The translations under genes were made by a program, and so were the position numbers. Positions 1 to 8,047 of a stretch of DNA of 64,000 nucleotides are shown piece by piece (the first letter of the stretch is position 1; every line of letters begins with the position of its first letter). Origin of the DNA: Desulfovibrio aminophilus (GTDB taxonomy: Bacteria; Desulfobacterota; Desulfovibrionia; Desulfovibrionales; Desulfovibrionaceae); NCBI RefSeq assembly GCF_023660105.1, contig NZ_JAMHGA010000002.1:1-64000 (forward strand). The letters run 5' to 3'. The notes beneath the pieces are model-generated. The model saw nothing but the letters and a program-made list of their open reading frames with translations. It was not told the origin of the DNA and searched no databases.

Positions 1-33
1 TTCTGAGGGTTCCTTTTCCGATACCATTTTAAA

Positions 34-63
34 CCGGCCCCCCGCCGCGGGGGGGGGCCTTTT
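34..63 (+). terminator. Rho-independent terminator of an upstream gene
   Basis: A GC-only stem (GGCCCCCC pairing with a G-run ending in GGCC, loop about GCCGC) is followed by TTTT. It probably ends transcription of a gene lying left of the window. No coding sequence of that gene can be recognised in the first 30 bases. Confidence 0.6.
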
Positions 64-200
64 GGTTTGCGGGGGGGGGGTAACGGGGGGGGGGCCGCGG
101 GGGGGTGGGGCGGGCGCCCCCGCTTCGAGGAGTCCGGCTCCGGCCGCGCGCCTGGTCGAAGCGCGCGGCCGGGACGAGGCGAGGAGTGTCCCGTCCTTTT
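64..200. other. G-rich low-complexity spacer with a perfect 12-bp hairpin
   Basis: Positions 71-116 contain several runs of 7 to 10 G. At 140-172 there is a perfect 12-bp inverted repeat (CCGGCCGCGCGC with a 9-nt loop CTGGTCGAA) without a following T-run. No gene is seen here; the open frame across it is low-complexity Gly/Arg and is not credible. The G-runs may form quadruplex structure or may be sequencing or assembly noise. Confidence 0.4.
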
Positions 201-206
201 GAATTT

Positions 207-298
207 GATAATCGATTTCATAGAGGCATGTCAACCGTTGGCGCATAATAAATTTATGTTGACCGTCAACAACCAATTTGATAATGAAAATCAAAATC
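207..298 (+). promoter_or_regulatory. Fur-box-like operators in an AT-rich promoter
   Basis: Positions 280-298 read GATAATGAAAATCAAAATC and match the classical 19-bp Fur box (GATAATGATAATCATTATC) at 16 of 19 positions. A second, weaker half-type match GATAATCGATTTC lies at 207-219. A TTGACC hexamer at 259-264 and GATAAT at 280-285 could serve as -35 and -10 elements (15-bp spacing), so the 3' Fur box would cover the -10. This suggests iron-dependent repression of the DUF2325 gene. The sequence match is direct; the regulation is inferred. Confidence 0.55.
257..271 (+). promoter_or_regulatory. Perfect 7-1-7 palindrome, unidentified operator
   Basis: TGTTGACCGTCAACA is a perfect inverted repeat with one central base. 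It lies between the two Fur-like boxes and overlaps the candidate -35. A further GTCAAC half-site occurs at 230-235. I cannot assign it to a known regulator. Confidence 0.45.
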
Positions 299-317
299 AA
301 TAAAGTCGGAGCTGAGC

Positions 318-1514
318 ATGAACCGTAGAAACATCTGGGAACATCTCGACTTCCAGTGTCCCATCGTGGGCACCTGTCTGACCACGGCCGAACTGCGCCG
401 CATCGCCGTCCGCGCCGGTCTGGAGATCGCGGATGGGGCCACGGACTTCGAGCTGCATTCGCTTTTCGTGGGGCTCAGCAAGCGGCCCGAACGCCCGGCC
501 CGGGCCGTGCAGAAGCACCTGGACCGCAAGTACCGGCGCGTTTTGCGCCGCTTCCTCCAGACCCCGGGGGAAGGGATCTGGGACCTCTGGCGCGAGCACG
601 CCGACCGGGGCGACATCGCCGGGCCCTTCTGGGCCGTCATGTCCCATCCCGACGTGCCTGAGTACCATGTGCGGAGAATCTACGGCGAGGTGCACATGCT
701 CTCGCACGTCCAGGGCGCGGCCAACCGGGCCGACCTGAAGCGGCTGAACGAGCTGGAGGCGCGCAACGCCGAACTGACCGAGACCCTGGCCGAGCGCAAG
801 GGTGTGCTGCGCAAGTCCGTGGCCGTCTGGAAGGAGCGCAACGCGGCCCTGGAGCGCGATCTGGCCCGGGAGCGGTCCCGCCGCGAGGCCGTGGAGCGTG
901 ACCGGCTCTCCCTGCGCGAACTGCTGGAGGGCAAGGCCGTGGAGCTTCTCAGCCGCGAGCGCGAGGACCTGCGGCGTCAGGCCGAGGACTTGGCCCGGAG
1001 GCTGGAGGCGGCCGAGGCGCGGATCGCGGCCCAGGCGACCCTGCTGGAGCGCGGCGGCCGCGAATTGTCCGAGGCGCACGCGCGGCTCGACGGCCGCGAG
1101 CAGGAGGTGGCGGCCCTGGAGGCCTCCTTGGCGGTGGCCCTGGAGGAGGGGCCGGCCTGCGGGGGGGCCTGCGGCCACCCGGAGCGCTGCCCCTGTCCCC
1201 GGCTGCGCGGCAAGCGCGTGCTCTACGTGGGCGGCCGCAGCGGGCTGCGTGGGCACTACCAGATGCTGGCCGAGCGCCTGGGCTGCGAACTCCTGCATCA
1301 TGACGGCGGGCTGGAGCAGTCGCCGCACCGGCTTCAGCAGCAGCTGGCCGGGGCCGACGCCGTGATCTGCCCGGTGGACTGCGTGAGCCACGAGGCCTGC
1401 GCCGCGGTCAAGAAGATGTGCAAGCACTGCCTCAAACCCGTTCTTTTCGCCCGCTCCTCGGGACTGTCGAGCCTGGCGGCCTCGCTTACCGAGCTGGACC
1501 GGGTGAGCCAGTAG
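318..1514 (+). CDS. DUF2325 domain-containing coiled-coil protein
   Basis: 398 aa. GGAG at 308-311 sits six bases ahead of the ATG. The N-terminal 130 residues are an unassigned helical region. Residues about 130-275 are a long Glu/Arg-rich coiled coil. A short Cys cluster (CGGACGHPERCPCP) follows, and the C-terminal ~95 residues are a DUF2325 domain: a KRVLYVGGRSGLRGHY Rossmann-like start, a conserved SHEAC segment and a KKMCKHCLKP stretch. DUF2325 is of unknown biochemical function; the conserved Cys and His residues suggest metal or redox chemistry (inference). The Fur-box-like promoter suggests expression under iron limitation. It is a single-gene unit closed by a terminator. Confidence 0.85.
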   Translation: MNRRNIWEHLDFQCPIVGTCLTTAELRRIAVRAGLEIADGATDFELHSLFVGLSKRPERPARAVQKHLDRKYRRVLRRFLQTPGEGIWDLWREHADRGDIAGPFWAVMSHPDVPEYHVRRIYGEVHMLSHVQGAANRADLKRLNELEARNAELTETLAERKGVLRKSVAVWKERNAALERDLARERSRREAVERDRLSLRELLEGKAVELLSREREDLRRQAEDLARRLEAAEARIAAQATLLERGGRELSEAHARLDGREQEVAALEASLAVALEEGPACGGACGHPERCPCPRLRGKRVLYVGGRSGLRGHYQMLAERLGCELLHHDGGLEQSPHRLQQQLAGADAVICPVDCVSHEACAAVKKMCKHCLKPVLFARSSGLSSLAASLTELDRVSQ

Positions 1515-1531
1515 TCCGGCCCAGAGACGAA

Positions 1532-1559
1532 AAAGGCCCCCGCCGAAGCGGGGGCCTTT
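1532..1559. terminator. Bidirectional terminator between convergent genes
   Basis: Perfect stem AAAGGCCCCCG...CGGGGGCCTTT with loop CCGAAG, flanked by A-run and T-rich tails on both strands. It separates the DUF2325 gene (+) from the FmdE-type gene (-). Confidence 0.85.
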
Positions 1560-1574
1560 CATTTTCGGGCCGGG

Positions 1575-3206
1575 CTACTTGCCGAACGGACACTTGGGGA
1601 AGGTGCAGGACTTGCAGCCCAGGCAGAAGCCGCCCTCGGCCATGAGCGCCAGGTCGCGGCGGGTCAGGGCCTGCCCGGCCAGCAGGCGGGGCAGGATGAG
1701 GTCCAGGCTGGTGGTCTTGTAGAACAGGGCGCAGGCCGGGACGCCCAGGACCTGGGCCTGGCCGATGCGGCCCACCAGGGTCATGGCCCCGGGCAGGATG
1801 GGCGCGCCGTAGAGGAAGTCCGTGAGCCCGGCGTCGATGAGCCCGTGGCGGGTCACGTCGCCCGGGTCCACGGAGAGTCCGGCCGTGGTGATCACCAGGT
1901 CGGCCCCGGCGGCGAGCATCTGGCGCACGCTGTCCGCGATGCGCGCCCGGTCGTCGGGCACGATGTCCACGCTGACCACCTCCGAGCCCAGGGCTTCCAC
2001 CTTGCTCTTGACGATCGGCGCGAACCTGTCCTCGATGAGCCCCTGGAAGACCTCCGTGCCCGTGACGAGCACGCCCACCCGAGCGCGGCGCAGGGGCAGG
2101 ACCGAGAGGAGCGGGCCGCCGTCCAGGGCCGACAGGGCCTGCTCGAAGCGGTCGCGGGCCAGGTACAACGGAATGGCCCGGCAGGCGGCCAGACGCTTTC
2201 CCTCTTCCACCAGGATGTCGCCCTGGCGCGTGGCGCACATGACGCCCTGGACCATGTTGAAGGCCAGCAGGCGCTCGCGGTCCAGGACCAGCAGGCCGGA
2301 GCGGGCGGCCGTGAAGTTGATCTTGCCCTCGCGGGGCTCTGGGTCGTGCAGCACGCCGGGGCCGGTGACGGCCTTGGCGAAGGCCAGGGCGGCCTCGTTT
2401 TCATGCACCCAGTGTCCATCCTCGGGCGCTTCGGATTCCAGGTAGACCTCGAAGCGGCCCATGCGCTGGAGCTCGCAGAGGTCCCCGGCCTCCAGGGCCT
2501 GTCCGGCCTGGACCAGCGGGTCCTTGGCCCGGCCGGGCACGATGCGGGTCATGTCATGCAGGGCCTTGCGGCCCAGGGCCTGGTCCACGGGCACGGCGCG
2601 CAGCCGGGGGCCCTCCGAGGGGGCGCTCTCGGACTCGCCCCGCCGCAGGTAGGGGGCCTCGCCCTGGCAGCCGCGGCAGGCTCCGCCGTCGCGGGCGGGA
2701 TAGGCCTCGCCGCAGATGGGGCAGACCGCGATGTCGCCCATGTGGGCCTTGCGCCGGGCGCGTTCCGGCACGAGCACCTCCTCGACGGTGCAGATGCTCG
2801 GCCCGGCGCGCTCGATCTCGTCGAAGAGGCGGTCGGTGTCCTGTTCCTTCTTGGGCTTGAGCTTGAGGTACCAGCCCTTGATCTCCGGCCACATCCCGAC
2901 CTTGGCCGGGTCCAGGGCCACGCGCACTCCCTCGCCGGTGAACTTGTCGTAGAGGGTCACGGCGTAGCGGCCGAGATTGACGACCTTCATCCAGCCGTTG
3001 CCCGTGCTGCAGAGGGTCAGCATCTGCACCGCGTCGGGCAGGCATTTCTGGGACTCCACCAGGGCCTCGAAGAGGGCGCCCTCGGGGATGCGGGACTTGG
3101 CCAGGGCCACCATGTAGCCGCCGATGAGCAGGCCCGGGGCCGGATAGCCGTGGAAGTCGGCGGCTCTCTGCTTGAATTCCTGGAACGTGTAAGGCCCGAT
3201 GTTCAT
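1575..3206 (-). CDS. FmdE-family / molybdopterin-binding (MoCF) fusion protein
   Basis: 543 aa. I chose the ATG at 3206 because GGAGGA lies at 3211-3216. Residues 1-190 are an FmdE domain (YPAPGLLIGGYM near the N-terminus) followed by a CPICGEAYPARDGGACRGC zinc-ribbon. The C-terminal half is a MoCF/MoeA-type molybdopterin-binding domain (VGVLVTGTEVFQG, then TTAGLSVDPGDVTRHG). The last 30 residues form a Cys cluster (CLGCKSCTFPKC). FmdE genes are typically found beside molybdenum or tungsten enzymes, and this one is 85 nt downstream of a molybdopterin oxidoreductase. A role in cofactor delivery or insertion for that enzyme is inferred. Some databases call relatives trehalose-binding proteins; nothing here supports that. 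Confidence 0.85.
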   Translation of the reverse strand: MNIGPYTFQEFKQRAADFHGYPAPGLLIGGYMVALAKSRIPEGALFEALVESQKCLPDAVQMLTLCSTGNGWMKVVNLGRYAVTLYDKFTGEGVRVALDPAKVGMWPEIKGWYLKLKPKKEQDTDRLFDEIERAGPSICTVEEVLVPERARRKAHMGDIAVCPICGEAYPARDGGACRGCQGEAPYLRRGESESAPSEGPRLRAVPVDQALGRKALHDMTRIVPGRAKDPLVQAGQALEAGDLCELQRMGRFEVYLESEAPEDGHWVHENEAALAFAKAVTGPGVLHDPEPREGKINFTAARSGLLVLDRERLLAFNMVQGVMCATRQGDILVEEGKRLAACRAIPLYLARDRFEQALSALDGGPLLSVLPLRRARVGVLVTGTEVFQGLIEDRFAPIVKSKVEALGSEVVSVDIVPDDRARIADSVRQMLAAGADLVITTAGLSVDPGDVTRHGLIDAGLTDFLYGAPILPGAMTLVGRIGQAQVLGVPACALFYKTTSLDLILPRLLAGQALTRRDLALMAEGGFCLGCKSCTFPKCPFGK

Positions 3207-3291
3207 GTGCTCCTCCCGGGGCGGAATACGGCGCGACCGCCCGCCCCTCTGGGACGGACGGCCGCGCCTGAGGTGGGGAGAGAAACGCCGA

Positions 3292-5370
3292 TTATTTGGA
3301 CACTGCCACGAAATGCTCCTGCATGGCAATGCCGCCGCCGCCTTTGTCCCATTTCTCGATGCCTTTCGGCATGAGTTCGTTGTCCGCCACGCCCCTGCCC
3401 CGGGCGCGGCTCTCCACCGGCAGGGTGTGGCCGAAGCCGTGGACCATGAAGACCGCCTCGGGATGGATGAAGTCCGTGACGAAGGCCTTGATCCGGCCGG
3501 TGTGGCCGTTGGAGCTAACGTTCACGTACTCGCCGTCGGCGATGCCCAGCTCGCGGGCCGCGTCGCCGTGGATCCAGAGCAGGTTCTCGGGCATCTGCTC
3601 GAAGAGCAGGGGGTTGTTCACGGTGTGGCCCTGGGTGTGCACGCCGCAGCGGCCGAAGGTGATGCGGAAGCGGCCCTTGGGCGGGCGCTCCGGCGAGGCG
3701 TAGGGCGCGAGCCAGGGGATGCCGGACTTGGCCAGCCGGGAGGAGACGATCTCGATCTTGCCGGACTCGGTCTTGAACTTGAGCTGGTCCAGCGAGCGGT
3801 AGAGGGGCTCGGAGGCCAGGGACACGGAGCCGTTCTTTTCGAAGTCGGCGATGGTCAGGCCGGTGTCCTGCAACTGGAAGTTCCAGATGTCCTCGATCGT
3901 GTCGAAGGCCAGTTGCTCGATGCCCATGCGTTTGGCCAGGCCGCAGTAGATCTCCCACACCGACTTGGTGTCGTAGAGCGGTTCGCAGGCGCGCTTGCGC
4001 ACGAAGAACGAGGGCTTGAGGCCGTTCTTCGTGGCGATGGTGTCCTCGCGCTCCAGGTAGGTGGAGATGGGCAGAACCACGTCCGCGTACCAGGCCGTGT
4101 CGGACCAGGAGAAGGTCACGGCCACGAGCAGTTCCAGCTTGTCCAGGATCTTCTTCACGTCCGCCGTGTCGGGGAAGGCCATGAGCGGGTCGTGGCGCTG
4201 GGCGATGTAGGCCCGGATCGGGTAGGGCTCGCCCGTGACGATGGCCTGGTAGGCCAGGTGCACGAGCCCCGGCCCGGCGTCGTAGTGCGTGCGGCCGGGC
4301 ATCCAGCCCACGCCGTCGGCGCGCTTTTCGGCGGGCTTGGGAAAGAGGTCCATGAGGCTCTTGAGACCCTTTTTCCCGAAGTCGTCGGGCTTGGCCGTGA
4401 GCGGCAGGCCGCCCTTGGCCCCCACCGCGCCGAGCAGGGCGTTGATGATGTAGGCCGTGCGGCAGACGTAGAAGGAGTCGGAGTAGCGGGCGGCCATCCA
4501 GCCCGGGTGCCAGATCACGGCGGGCGCGGCGGCGGCCAGCTGGCGGGCCAGGTCGCGGATGCGCTCGGCCGGGATGCCGGTTTCGGCCTCGGCCCATTCC
4601 GGGGTGTGCTCGGCGGTGAAGGCCTTCAGCTCGTCCAGGCCGCTGATCCACATCTCGGCGAATGTCTTGTCGTAGAGGTTCTCGGCCAGGAGCACGTGGA
4701 TCACGGCCAGGTTCAGGGCGTAGTCCGTGCCCGGGCGGATGAGGTAGAAGTTGTCGGCCTTGCCCGCCGGGACGTTGGCCCGCACGTCGATGACCGAGAG
4801 CTTGCAGCCCGCGCCCATGCCGTCCAGGGCGTTGTTCGCCTCGGCCACGTTGATGGCCTCGAAGATGTTCCGGGTCTGGAGCACGAGGTGCTTGCAGTTC
4901 TTGTAGTCGTAGACCACGTCCTTGCGGCCGAAGCCGAACACCGAAAGGGCGGCGTTCATGACGTTGCGGGCGCAGGCCGAGTCGTGGTTGCAGTAGTTGG
5001 GCGTGCCGATGGCCCGCAGGAAGGCGCGGTACACGTCGCGGAACGGGCCGCCCCGGTCGGAGAGGAGCACGGAGCGGTCGCCGTGCTTGGCCCGGATTTC
5101 ATTGAGCCGCTCGGCCACGTGGTCCAGCGCCTCGTCCCAGCTCACGCGCCGCCAGCGGCCCTCGCCGCGCGCGCCCTCGCGGATCATGGGATACTGGGGC
5201 CGCTCGGGGTCCTCGTAGAGGGCGATGCCGGCCGCGCCGCGCGCGCAGAGCGCGCCCTTGAGCGACTGGGCGCCCTGCAGGCGGACCGGGCGGCCGTCCT
5301 CCACCTCGGCCTGGATCGGGCAGCGCACCGAGCACATGCCGCAGACGCTGTTCACCGTGGTCTTGGTCAT
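3292..5370 (-). CDS. Molybdopterin oxidoreductase, catalytic subunit (DMSO-reductase family)
   Basis: 692 aa. The start at 5370 has a GGAGG-containing SD (rc of cctcctcgg) and begins MTKTTVNSVCGMC. The N-terminal [4Fe-4S] motif C-x2-C-x3-C with a later Cys (ALCARG) is present, then the molybdopterin domain with a probable metal-ligand Cys in NHDSACARN, and a C-terminal molydopterin dinucleotide-binding domain (GRCGVHTQGHTVNNP). The overall layout is closest to the PhsA/PsrA thiosulfate/polysulfide reductase branch, but the substrate cannot be read from sequence. There is no Tat signal, so it is probably cytoplasmic. The divergent four-cluster ferredoxin at 5697 is the likely electron-transfer partner; no NrfD/PsrC membrane anchor is adjacent. 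Confidence 0.85.
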   Translation of the reverse strand: MTKTTVNSVCGMCSVRCPIQAEVEDGRPVRLQGAQSLKGALCARGAAGIALYEDPERPQYPMIREGARGEGRWRRVSWDEALDHVAERLNEIRAKHGDRSVLLSDRGGPFRDVYRAFLRAIGTPNYCNHDSACARNVMNAALSVFGFGRKDVVYDYKNCKHLVLQTRNIFEAINVAEANNALDGMGAGCKLSVIDVRANVPAGKADNFYLIRPGTDYALNLAVIHVLLAENLYDKTFAEMWISGLDELKAFTAEHTPEWAEAETGIPAERIRDLARQLAAAAPAVIWHPGWMAARYSDSFYVCRTAYIINALLGAVGAKGGLPLTAKPDDFGKKGLKSLMDLFPKPAEKRADGVGWMPGRTHYDAGPGLVHLAYQAIVTGEPYPIRAYIAQRHDPLMAFPDTADVKKILDKLELLVAVTFSWSDTAWYADVVLPISTYLEREDTIATKNGLKPSFFVRKRACEPLYDTKSVWEIYCGLAKRMGIEQLAFDTIEDIWNFQLQDTGLTIADFEKNGSVSLASEPLYRSLDQLKFKTESGKIEIVSSRLAKSGIPWLAPYASPERPPKGRFRITFGRCGVHTQGHTVNNPLLFEQMPENLLWIHGDAARELGIADGEYVNVSSNGHTGRIKAFVTDFIHPEAVFMVHGFGHTLPVESRARGRGVADNELMPKGIEKWDKGGGGIAMQEHFVAVSK

Positions 5371-5696
5371 GAAAAAAACCTCCTCGGAAAAGTCGTCGTC
5401 CGGGCCCGAAGGCCCGTTGGATACTGTCACGCTATTATCATTTTTAGGGCACCTGGAGCGGATTGGGCAAGGAAAATCGAGAATGTGAAAAAAGAAACAA
5501 TTCTTCGGGAAAAGTCGGGGGTCGCGGGGCCGGTTTCGGGCGAACCAATGGGAATTTGCGAACAAATTGAAAATTCATTGACACAAAGTCGCCGGTTGTG
5601 GTTCCAATGGACTAGTGCCCCAGGGGTTGGGGCGCGGTATCGCCACTCTCACGGGATGGGGCGGGCCGGTTGAACCGGACCCGGCAAGGAGCGTTC
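5371..5696. other. Divergent promoter region, no gene
   Basis: AT-richer spacer between the molybdopterin enzyme (-) and ferredoxin (+). TTGACA occurs at 5578-5583 on the plus strand but no convincing -10 follows at 16-18 bp. SD elements for both flanking genes are clear. I see no conserved protein in any frame. Confidence 0.4.
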
Positions 5697-6146
5697 ATGA
5701 GCATCTACAAGATCAAGCTGGACAAGAAGCGCTGCATCGCCTGCCAGGCCTGCGAGGTGCACTGCAAGGTGAAGAACCACGTGCCCGCGGGCATCCAGCT
5801 CAACCACATCTTCGTGGAGGGGCCCAAGCCGCGCAAGGACGGCCGCCCGGAGTACGCCGCCAAGTACCAGCCCTGCCACATGTGCAAGGAGCCCAAGTGC
5901 GTGCCCGCGTGCCCCACCGGGGCCATGACCATGCGCGAGTCCGACGGCCTGGTCTACGTGCGCGCCGAGCTGTGCGACGGCTGCAAGTCCTGCGTCGAGG
6001 CCTGTCCCTGGAGCGTGCCGGTGTTCAACGAGCTGACCGGCAAGATCATGAAGTGCGACTACTGCATGGACCGCATCGAGGAGGGCCTTGAACCGGCGTG
6101 CGTCACCGGCTGCACGGCCAAGGCCCTGAGCTTCACGCGGGCCTGA
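5697..6146 (+). CDS. 4Fe-4S dicluster ferredoxin (PhsB/HycB-like electron-transfer subunit)
   Basis: 149 aa. AAGGAG at 5686-5691 supports this ATG rather than an upstream in-frame one. Four Cys groups are present: CIACQACEVHC, CHMCKEPKCVPAC, CDGCKSCVEAC and CDYCMDRIEEGLEPACVTGC. Together they can hold four [4Fe-4S] clusters, as in the B subunits of the DMSO-reductase family. No signal peptide. It is divergent from the molybdopterin catalytic subunit and is probably its redox partner in the cytoplasm (inference). Confidence 0.9.
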   Translation: MSIYKIKLDKKRCIACQACEVHCKVKNHVPAGIQLNHIFVEGPKPRKDGRPEYAAKYQPCHMCKEPKCVPACPTGAMTMRESDGLVYVRAELCDGCKSCVEACPWSVPVFNELTGKIMKCDYCMDRIEEGLEPACVTGCTAKALSFTRA

Positions 6147-6229
6147 TTCGTGGGATGAACGCCGCGCGCTCCGGCGGGGAGGCGCGGCGGGAGAAATTTG
6201 CAACGGTAGAAAGAGTGAGGAGGATCATC

Positions 6230-7384
6230 GTGTTGCACTCGAGAAAAACGCTGTTCATCGTGGCCCTGATCGTCATGGTCGGGGCCTGTCTGTGGTTCCA
6301 GCCCGCCTGGGCCGACAAGCTCGGCGACGCCATCGCCAGCGCCCCGCAGGGCCCCGACGCCGGCCAGATCGATCCCAGCAAGCCGGCCGGCTTCCTGGGC
6401 ATTCCCGGCGCTCCGAGCGTGAACCTCATCCTGGCCTTCGTCTGGGCCGTGTGGGTGGGCTGGATCTTCTCCACCGTGGGCGCGTTCGGCGGCGTCATGG
6501 CCGGCGTGGGCCACATGAGCGTGTTCGGTCTGGGCGCCTACGCCAAGACCTTCAAGACCAGCGCCCCGACGCTGAACAAGCTGGCCACCGACTCCATCCG
6601 CGCCTCCAACCAGTTCCTGGTCGGCACCTCGGCGCTCATCTCCTCCTTCAACTACTGGAAGATGGGCCGCCTGGTCCTGCCCCTGGCCGTGGCGTTGGGC
6701 GCGGGCTCGCTGCTGGGCGCCTGGGGCTCGGCCACGCTGTCCGCGGGCAAGATCTCCTTCTCCGCCTACCAGGGCTGGTTCGGCCTCTTCGTCCTGGTCC
6801 TCGGCTGCTACCTCTTCTGGGAGACCTCCGGCGCGGGACAGGCCAGCAAGAAGAAGGCCAAGGCCGCGGCCAAGGCCTTCGAGGAGTCGGTCAAGAAGCA
6901 GAAGGCCGGCGAGCAGGTGGACACCAAGGCCATGGGCGTGAAGACCACCAAGGTTTCGCTGACCCGCTGCGAGTTCACCTTCTACGGCGTCGAGTTCGCC
7001 TTCAACCCGCTGATCCCCCTGCTGGGCGGCATCGCCATCGCGGCCGTGGCGGCCTTCCTGGGCGTGGGCGGCGGCTTCCTGCTGGTGCCCTTCCTGACCA
7101 GCGTGGCCCAGCTGCCCATGTACCTGGCCGCGGGCACCTCGGCCCTGGCCGTGCTCATCTCCATGATCACGAGCATCGCCACCCTGATGACCAAGGGCAC
7201 CCCGGTGGACTGGAGCCTCATCGGCCTTGAGCTGGTGGGCATCGTCGTGGGCTCGGTCATCGGCCCGCGCACCTCCAAGTACTTCTCCGACCTCTGGCTC
7301 AAGCGCCTGTTCATCGTGCTTTCGCTTTACGTCGGCATCGACTATGTGTTGAGGGGCTTCTTCAACTACCGCATCTTCGGCTAG
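6230..7384 (+). CDS. TauE/SafE-family permease (sulfite exporter family)
   Basis: 384 aa from a GTG start; AGGAGG at 6218-6223 decides it, and no ATG lies near. The first segment is signal-like (FIVALIVMVGACLWF). Membrane helices follow, with a GWIFSTVGAFGGVMAGVGH segment and, after a Lys-rich cytoplasmic loop of about 50 residues, the second-half motif FLGVGGGFLLVPFL. TauE/SafE members export sulfite, sulfoacetate or other organosulfonates or move related anions. The substrate is unknown here. The long charged loop between the halves is larger than in typical family members. It is probably transcribed separately from the downstream cassette, because a terminator-like hairpin follows. Confidence 0.85.
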   Translation: MLHSRKTLFIVALIVMVGACLWFQPAWADKLGDAIASAPQGPDAGQIDPSKPAGFLGIPGAPSVNLILAFVWAVWVGWIFSTVGAFGGVMAGVGHMSVFGLGAYAKTFKTSAPTLNKLATDSIRASNQFLVGTSALISSFNYWKMGRLVLPLAVALGAGSLLGAWGSATLSAGKISFSAYQGWFGLFVLVLGCYLFWETSGAGQASKKKAKAAAKAFEESVKKQKAGEQVDTKAMGVKTTKVSLTRCEFTFYGVEFAFNPLIPLLGGIAIAAVAAFLGVGGGFLLVPFLTSVAQLPMYLAAGTSALAVLISMITSIATLMTKGTPVDWSLIGLELVGIVVGSVIGPRTSKYFSDLWLKRLFIVLSLYVGIDYVLRGFFNYRIFG

Positions 7385-7406
7385 CCGGCGGCGCCACCTT
7401 GCAACC

Positions 7407-7441
7407 AAGGGGCTCCGGGCAAGCGGCCCGGGGCCCCTTTT
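7407..7441 (+). terminator. Terminator-like hairpin after the TauE gene
   Basis: AAGGGGCTCCGGGC pairs with GGCCCGGGGCCCCTT (loop AAGC) followed by TTTT. It ends only ten bases before the next start codon, so it could also act as an attenuator for the downstream cassette. Confidence 0.65.
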
Positions 7442-7450
7442 GCGTGAGAC

Positions 7451-8035
7451 ATGAACGGACTGCGCGACCTGCTCCTGGTTCTGGACCCCTGGCTCATCCA
7501 GCCCTTCCGCTGGCTGGACGCGCCGATGCCCGCGTTCCTCCTGGGCCTCTTCGCGCTTTCCCTGGTCTGCGTGTTCCTGGGCGACATCGCGTCCCTGGGC
7601 GTCCTGCGGCTGAACCGCAAGGTCTTCGGCGGCTACATCAAGGACATGGTCCACCACCACGAGCTCTCCATCACGGCGGCCAAGACCGGCAGCAAGGAGA
7701 ACTTCAAGGCCGTCAACCGCCAGGCCCACGACGCCTTCGGCAAGTACTTCTTCAGCCAGGCCGCCGTGTTCACCTCCAGCATCTGGCCCGTGCCCTTCGC
7801 CCTGGCCTGGCTGGACATGCGTTTCCAGGGCGTGCTCATCAAGCTTCCCCTGGTGGATTTCGAGGCCAACTACGTCTTTTTCTTCCTCCCCCTGTACATC
7901 CTGGCGCGGTTTCTCTATTCTCGGACGATCGGCCGCATTCCCTGGTATCTCCGGGTGCGGGCCGCCGCCATCCTGGACCTCGGCGGGGAGGCCGGGCGTT
8001 CCGCCTCGGGGGAAGGCGGCCGGGAAGGGGACTGA
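7451..8035 (+). CDS. Small integral membrane protein, possible EMC3/TMCO1 (DUF106)-like
   Basis: 194 aa, no confident family. An N-terminal hydrophobic segment (FLLGLFALSLVCVFLGDIASLGV) is followed by an amphipathic helical region with His and Lys (DMVHHHELSITAAKTG), then a pair of hydrophobic segments around FTSSIWPVPFALAWL and YVFFFLPLYILARFLY. This order of helix, coiled section and helix pair recalls the EMC3/TMCO1/Oxa1 superfamily, but I cannot prove that. It is the first gene of the cassette running to 14954, 12 nt ahead of the PhnD-like gene, so a membrane role in the same sensory or transport process is likely (inference). Confidence 0.6.
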   Translation: MNGLRDLLLVLDPWLIQPFRWLDAPMPAFLLGLFALSLVCVFLGDIASLGVLRLNRKVFGGYIKDMVHHHELSITAAKTGSKENFKAVNRQAHDAFGKYFFSQAAVFTSSIWPVPFALAWLDMRFQGVLIKLPLVDFEANYVFFFLPLYILARFLYSRTIGRIPWYLRVRAAAILDLGGEAGRSASGEGGREGD

Positions 8036-8047
8036 AGGAGCCGTCGC

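Noticed and set aside
67-303. 78-codon protein at the left end
   Set aside because: The frame is Gly/Arg low-complexity over the G-run tract and the promoter of the DUF2325 gene.
5578-5606. TTGACA promoter for the ferredoxin
   Set aside because: The -35 is perfect but no -10 sequence of useful quality follows.
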